From assembly GCA_000719695.1 (NCBI GenBank), contig JOHN01000028.1:34349-98348 (forward strand): a DNA stretch of 64,000 nucleotides, read 5' to 3'. The notes under the pieces were generated by a model that did not search any database, was not told the DNA's origin, and saw nothing but the letters and a program-made list of their open reading frames with translations. Each line of letters starts with the position of its first letter. Within the stretch, counting starts at the first letter, position 1. Positions 60,774 to 64,000 of this stretch are shown here, in pieces. The position numbers and the translations under genes are program-made. Origin of the DNA: Streptomyces sp. NRRL F-6131 (GTDB taxonomy: Bacteria; Actinomycetota; Actinomycetes; Streptomycetales; Streptomycetaceae).

Positions 60774-62870
60774 TCAGAAGGAGCGGCCCTCGCCCTGGTA
60801 CGGCGGCTCGTGGACGACCGGGTCGGGCCGGTCGCGGCGGTCCGCGCACAGGGTGGAGGCCAGCCGGGTGAGCAGCTCGGCCAGGTCGTCGAACTGCTGC
60901 TCGTCCCAGTCGCCGAGGAGTTCGGCGAGCTGGGTCCGCCGGGCCGCGACCAGTTGGACGGCCGCCGCCTCGCCCGGCTCGGTGAGCCGCAGCGGGAGGC
61001 CGCCGGTGCGGGAGGCCAGGCCGCGGCCCTCCACCTCGCGCACCGCCTCCTCGACCACCGCGAACGGGACGATCCGGCGCTCCGCCAGTTCGGCGGGCTC
61101 CACCGAGCCGTGGTGGTACATCTGGAGCAACAGCCAGCTGGAGGCCGGCTTGAGGTCGAGGCCCGCCGTGGCGGTGATCCGTTTGAACAGGTCGCGCCGG
61201 GCCTCCCGGGTGCCGAGGACGGACAGCGCCCGGCTGATCTCGTCCAGCGAGGAGCGCTCGACCGGGTTGAGGCCGATCGACTCGGAGAGGTCGGGGGCGG
61301 TCACGGTGGTCCGCAGCGGCTGCTCCCGCAGGAACAGCGAGAGGACGAAGGCGACCACGGCCACCGGCACCGCGTAGAGGAAGACCCGGGTGATCGACTC
61401 GGAGTAGGCGTGGTAGATCCCGCTCTGGATCCCGGCGGGCAGCCGTTCGACGACGCGCGGGTCGGAGGTGATCGCCCCCGGGCCGAAGCCGGGCGGCAGC
61501 GGGACGCCGGCCAGGGCGTCGTCCAGCCGGTCGTTGAGCCCGGAGGCGAAGACCGTGCCGAACACCGAGACCCCGAAGGAGGCCCCGATGGAGCGGAAGA
61601 AGGTGGCCCCGGCGGTGGCGACGCCGAGGTCCTCGTAGCCGACGGAGTTCTGCACGATCAGCACCAGCACCTGCATCACCAGGCCGAGGCCGAGGCCGAA
61701 GACCAGGAAGTAGCAGCTCATCTCGAAGGTGCTGCTCTGCTCGTCGAGGACGGAGAGCAGCAGCAGGCCGACCACGGTGACGGCGGTGCCGGCGATCGGG
61801 AAGATCCGGTAGTGGCCGGTGCGGGCCACGATCTGACCGGAGCCGATCGAGGTGACCAGCATGCCGATCACCATGGGCAGCATGTGGATGCCGGACATCG
61901 TCGGCGAGACCTTCATGACGACCTGGAGGAAGGTCGGCAGATAGGTGAGCGCGCCGAACATCGCGAAGCCGACCACGAAGGAGATCACGGCCACCAGGCT
62001 GAACGTCCGGGAGCGGAACAGCCGCAGTGGCAGGACGGGCTCCTCGGCGCTGCGCTCCACCAGGACGAAGGCCACCAGCAGGACCAGACCGAGCACCCCC
62101 AGGCCGACGATCTGCCAGGAGCTCCACTCCCAGGTCGTCCCGCCGAGCGAGGTCATCAGCACCAGACAGGTGGCCACCGAGGCGATCAGCACGGTGCCCG
62201 GGTAGTCGATGCGGTGCCGGCGCCGGACCTCCACCCCGTGCAGCACGGCGGCGATCACCACCAGGGCGACCACACCGATCGGCAGGTTGATGTAGAACAC
62301 CCAGCGCCAGCTGAGGTTGTCGACGAACAGGCCGCCGAGCAGCGGGCCGAGCACGCTGGTGACCCCGAAGACGGCGCCGAAGAGGCCCTGGTACTTGCCG
62401 CGGTCCCGGGGCGCGACGAGGTCCCCGACGATGGCCTGCGAGAGCACGATCAGGCCGCCGCCGCCCAGGCCCTGGACGGCGCGGAAGGCGATCAGCTCCC
62501 CCATGTTCTGGGCGATGCCGCACAGCACCGAGCCCAGCAGGAAGATCACGATGGACGCCTGGAAGAAGACCTTCCGGCCGTACATGTCACCGAGCTTGCC
62601 CCAGAGCGGGGTGGCCGCGGTGGAGGCGAGCATGTAGGCGGTGACCACCCAGGACAGGTGCTCCAGCCCGCCGAGGTCGCTGACGATGGTGGGCAGGGCG
62701 GTGGAGACGATGGTCTGGTCGAGCGCGGCGAGCAGCATCGCCAGCAGCAGGGCTCCGATCGGCACCCACAGGTTGCCCGCGGTGGCCGCGGGCGGGCCCG
62801 GCTCGCCCCCCGGCCTCGGTGCGGGGCCGCCGCCGGGACCCCGCTCGGACGCGGCGATCGGATCCGTCAT
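60774..62870 (-). CDS. DHA2 MFS transporter fused to a MarR-like winged helix
   Basis: 698 residues. Residues about 30-520 are a 14-helix DHA2 pump (LLAALDQTIVSTALPTIVSDLGG; GKLGDMYGRKVFF; GLFVDNLSWRWVFYINLPIGVV). Residues about 545-675 form a soluble domain with LKPASSWLLLQMYHHGSVEPAELAERRIVPFAVVEEAVREVEGRGLASRTGGLPLRLTEPGEAAAVQLVAARRTQLAELL, the helix-turn-helix and wing pattern of a MarR-type regulator. The fusion puts a DNA-binding-like domain on a membrane protein. ATG 62870 (MTDPIAAS) is preferred over a frame start at 62921. Convergent with marR. Confidence 0.88.
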   Translation of the reverse strand: MTDPIAASERGPGGGPAPRPGGEPGPPAATAGNLWVPIGALLLAMLLAALDQTIVSTALPTIVSDLGGLEHLSWVVTAYMLASTAATPLWGKLGDMYGRKVFFQASIVIFLLGSVLCGIAQNMGELIAFRAVQGLGGGGLIVLSQAIVGDLVAPRDRGKYQGLFGAVFGVTSVLGPLLGGLFVDNLSWRWVFYINLPIGVVALVVIAAVLHGVEVRRRHRIDYPGTVLIASVATCLVLMTSLGGTTWEWSSWQIVGLGVLGLVLLVAFVLVERSAEEPVLPLRLFRSRTFSLVAVISFVVGFAMFGALTYLPTFLQVVMKVSPTMSGIHMLPMVIGMLVTSIGSGQIVARTGHYRIFPIAGTAVTVVGLLLLSVLDEQSSTFEMSCYFLVFGLGLGLVMQVLVLIVQNSVGYEDLGVATAGATFFRSIGASFGVSVFGTVFASGLNDRLDDALAGVPLPPGFGPGAITSDPRVVERLPAGIQSGIYHAYSESITRVFLYAVPVAVVAFVLSLFLREQPLRTTVTAPDLSESIGLNPVERSSLDEISRALSVLGTREARRDLFKRITATAGLDLKPASSWLLLQMYHHGSVEPAELAERRIVPFAVVEEAVREVEGRGLASRTGGLPLRLTEPGEAAAVQLVAARRTQLAELLGDWDEQQFDDLAELLTRLASTLCADRRDRPDPVVHEPPYQGEGRSF

Positions 62871-63171
62871 GGCGTCTCCGTATCCCTCACAGGTCGACAG
62901 ATGATCACTCCCAGCCACCATGCTGTCAGAATTGCGCCGTTTTGCTCCGTTCAGTTGAGCCGAACGTAAGCACGACCGGCGGCCGGACCTTCACACCGGC
63001 ACACCGACCGTTCATCAATCCCCAACCCCCACCAACCGGCACAAGGCCCCCACGCCGGGCCGGACGCCCCTGTCCCCCCTCAGGGACGTCCTGCATAATC
63101 AGGCCCGTCCATCGCCTGAACACACGTCCGACCGAGACCGCGACCGACCGAGAACCGAGGAGGGCCGGCCG
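62871..63171. other. Intergenic region, 301 nt
   Basis: Divergent promoters of the MFS-MarR pump and the right-edge gene. An A/T-rich segment around 62930-62970 includes CGTTC-N9-GAACG (62948-62966), which might be an operator. No gene seen. Confidence 0.45.
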
Positions 63172-64000
63172 ATGCCGGACCAGCACTGCCCGACGTGCGG
63201 CACCGCACGATCCACCGGGTGCGGCTGCCTCCCGACCGACCGCGGCCTCGACGAGACCGCCGTCCTGCCGCACCTGGAGGGCCCGCCGCTGGTCCGCCCG
63301 TACGTGCCACAGGCCGTCGGCCAGTACGTGGACGGCCCGCCCGCCGAGGCCCTCGCGGCCCCGCCCCGGGCGGCCGACCCGTTCGGCACCACCGTGCTGC
63401 CCCCGGTCGCTCCCCCGGTCACTCCCCCGCTCGGACCGGACGCCGACGCGTACGCGACCACCGTGCTGCCCCCGGTCGTCCCCGCCCCGCAGTTCCCGCC
63501 GCTGACGCAGGTGCAGCCGCTGTCCCCGCCGCACGACCCGCCCCCCGCACCCACCGAGGACGAGCTCGGCGTCTTCGCGTTCACCCCCGCCGGGGCGCCC
63601 GCCACCGGCGGCCGGGCCGCCCGGCGCGCGGCGGAACAGGAGAACGGCCGCGGCCCGCTCACCCGCCGCAAGGGCCTGCTGGTGGCGGCCGGCGCCGGTC
63701 TGCTGGCGCTCACCGTCGGCCTGGCGTACGCGGTCACCCCGTCCGGCGACCCGGACGACAAGGCCGCGCCCGCGCCCAGTACGACGCTCGGCCCCGCGCC
63801 GGTGAACCCGACCACCCCGGCCGTGCCGAGCCCCAGCGCGCCACCGCCCACCAGCGACACCCCGACCCCGACGCCCACGCCGAGCCGGACGAGCGCCAAG
63901 CCCTCGCCGACCCGGTCGACCGCGAGCACCCCGCCCCCGGCCGCCCCCGCCACCTCGGCGGCCGCACCCCCGGCCCCCGCCCCGGCGCCCCCCACGGACC
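63172..64000 (+). CDS. Membrane-anchored zinc-ribbon, Pro-rich protein, cut by the right edge
   Basis: 276 residues are visible, with no stop within the window. The N-terminus DQHCPTCGTARSTGCGCLP has a short zinc-ribbon-like Cys pattern. A repeat TTVLPPV occurs twice (around residues 76 and 99), then a transmembrane helix (KGLLVAAGAGLLALTVGLAYAVTP) and an Ala/Pro/Ser/Thr-rich outer linker. Streptomycete proteins with this beginning often end in a peptidoglycan-binding domain; that part is outside the window. GAGGAG is upstream of the ATG. Confidence 0.72.
   Translation, partial: MPDQHCPTCGTARSTGCGCLPTDRGLDETAVLPHLEGPPLVRPYVPQAVGQYVDGPPAEALAAPPRAADPFGTTVLPPVAPPVTPPLGPDADAYATTVLPPVVPAPQFPPLTQVQPLSPPHDPPPAPTEDELGVFAFTPAGAPATGGRAARRAAEQENGRGPLTRRKGLLVAAGAGLLALTVGLAYAVTPSGDPDDKAAPAPSTTLGPAPVNPTTPAVPSPSAPPPTSDTPTPTPTPSRTSAKPSPTRSTASTPPPAAPATSAAAPPAPAPAPPTD

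Overview
The window is about 74% GC with strong third-position G/C bias, frequent GTG and TTG starts, and many 4-bp stop/start overlaps. Its gene families (AfsR/SARP regulator, PadR, F420 reductase, lanthipeptide synthetase, ECF transporter under a B12 riboswitch) fit a streptomycete chromosome (Streptomyces or Kitasatospora). Most is ordinary chromosomal backbone. I saw no tRNA, rRNA or CRISPR array. The one clear RNA gene is rnpB. Layout: 0-4 kb holds an EEP-family membrane hydrolase, a TetR regulator and a DHA2 efflux pump, then divergent panB. 5-10.4 kb holds a DrrAB-like ABC exporter preceded by an 11-bp-phased repeat array, and a convergent AfsR-type regulator with BTAD and NB-ARC domains. 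10.6-19.3 kb is housekeeping: M50-like protease, F420 reductase, MFS exporter, methionine aminopeptidase, a primase-like protein, PadR and several small proteins. rnpB follows at 19.3-19.7 kb on the minus strand. 19.7-27.5 kb holds an MFS pump, an RNB ribonuclease, a Phd/Doc-type toxin-antitoxin pair whose toxin is broken by a 157-bp inverted-repeat element, YaaA, and the conserved Nif3 / zinc-ribbon / RNase H-phosphatase operon. 28-34 kb is a compact lanthipeptide-like locus: a class IV LanL-type synthetase whose kinase domain has lost its catalytic Asp and metal-binding Asn, an overlapping S9 peptidase, and a 48-residue cysteine-free peptide with two HGRHR motifs. 34-44.3 kb contains an alcohol dehydrogenase, a methyltransferase, cell-envelope proteins, a glycosyltransferase / methyltransferase / alpha-alpha-barrel operon and a KstR-like TetR. 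44.4-50.7 kb is a cobalamin-riboswitch operon: a surface alpha/alpha-barrel protein, an SCO2322-like membrane protein, EcfT, a fused EcfA1-A2 ATPase and an S component. It looks like corrinoid capture and import. 50.7-58.3 kb is an accessory block bounded by the 3' end of the S-component gene and a degenerate second copy of that end. It holds TrmO, a TPR regulator, a 34-residue ORF, an SDR epimerase, a GT2, an HD protein, an unrecognised 440-residue protein and a winged-helix protein. 58.4-64 kb returns to backbone-like genes: a ricin-B lectin, a monooxygenase, a cupin and MarR pair sharing two operators, an MFS pump fused to a MarR-like domain, and a membrane protein cut by the right edge. 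The strongest candidates for something undescribed are the LanL/S9-peptidase/HGRHR-peptide locus, the operon on the 50.7-58.3 kb block, and the B12-controlled surface-barrel/ECF system. All functions come from reading the sequence and recalling families; no database search was run.
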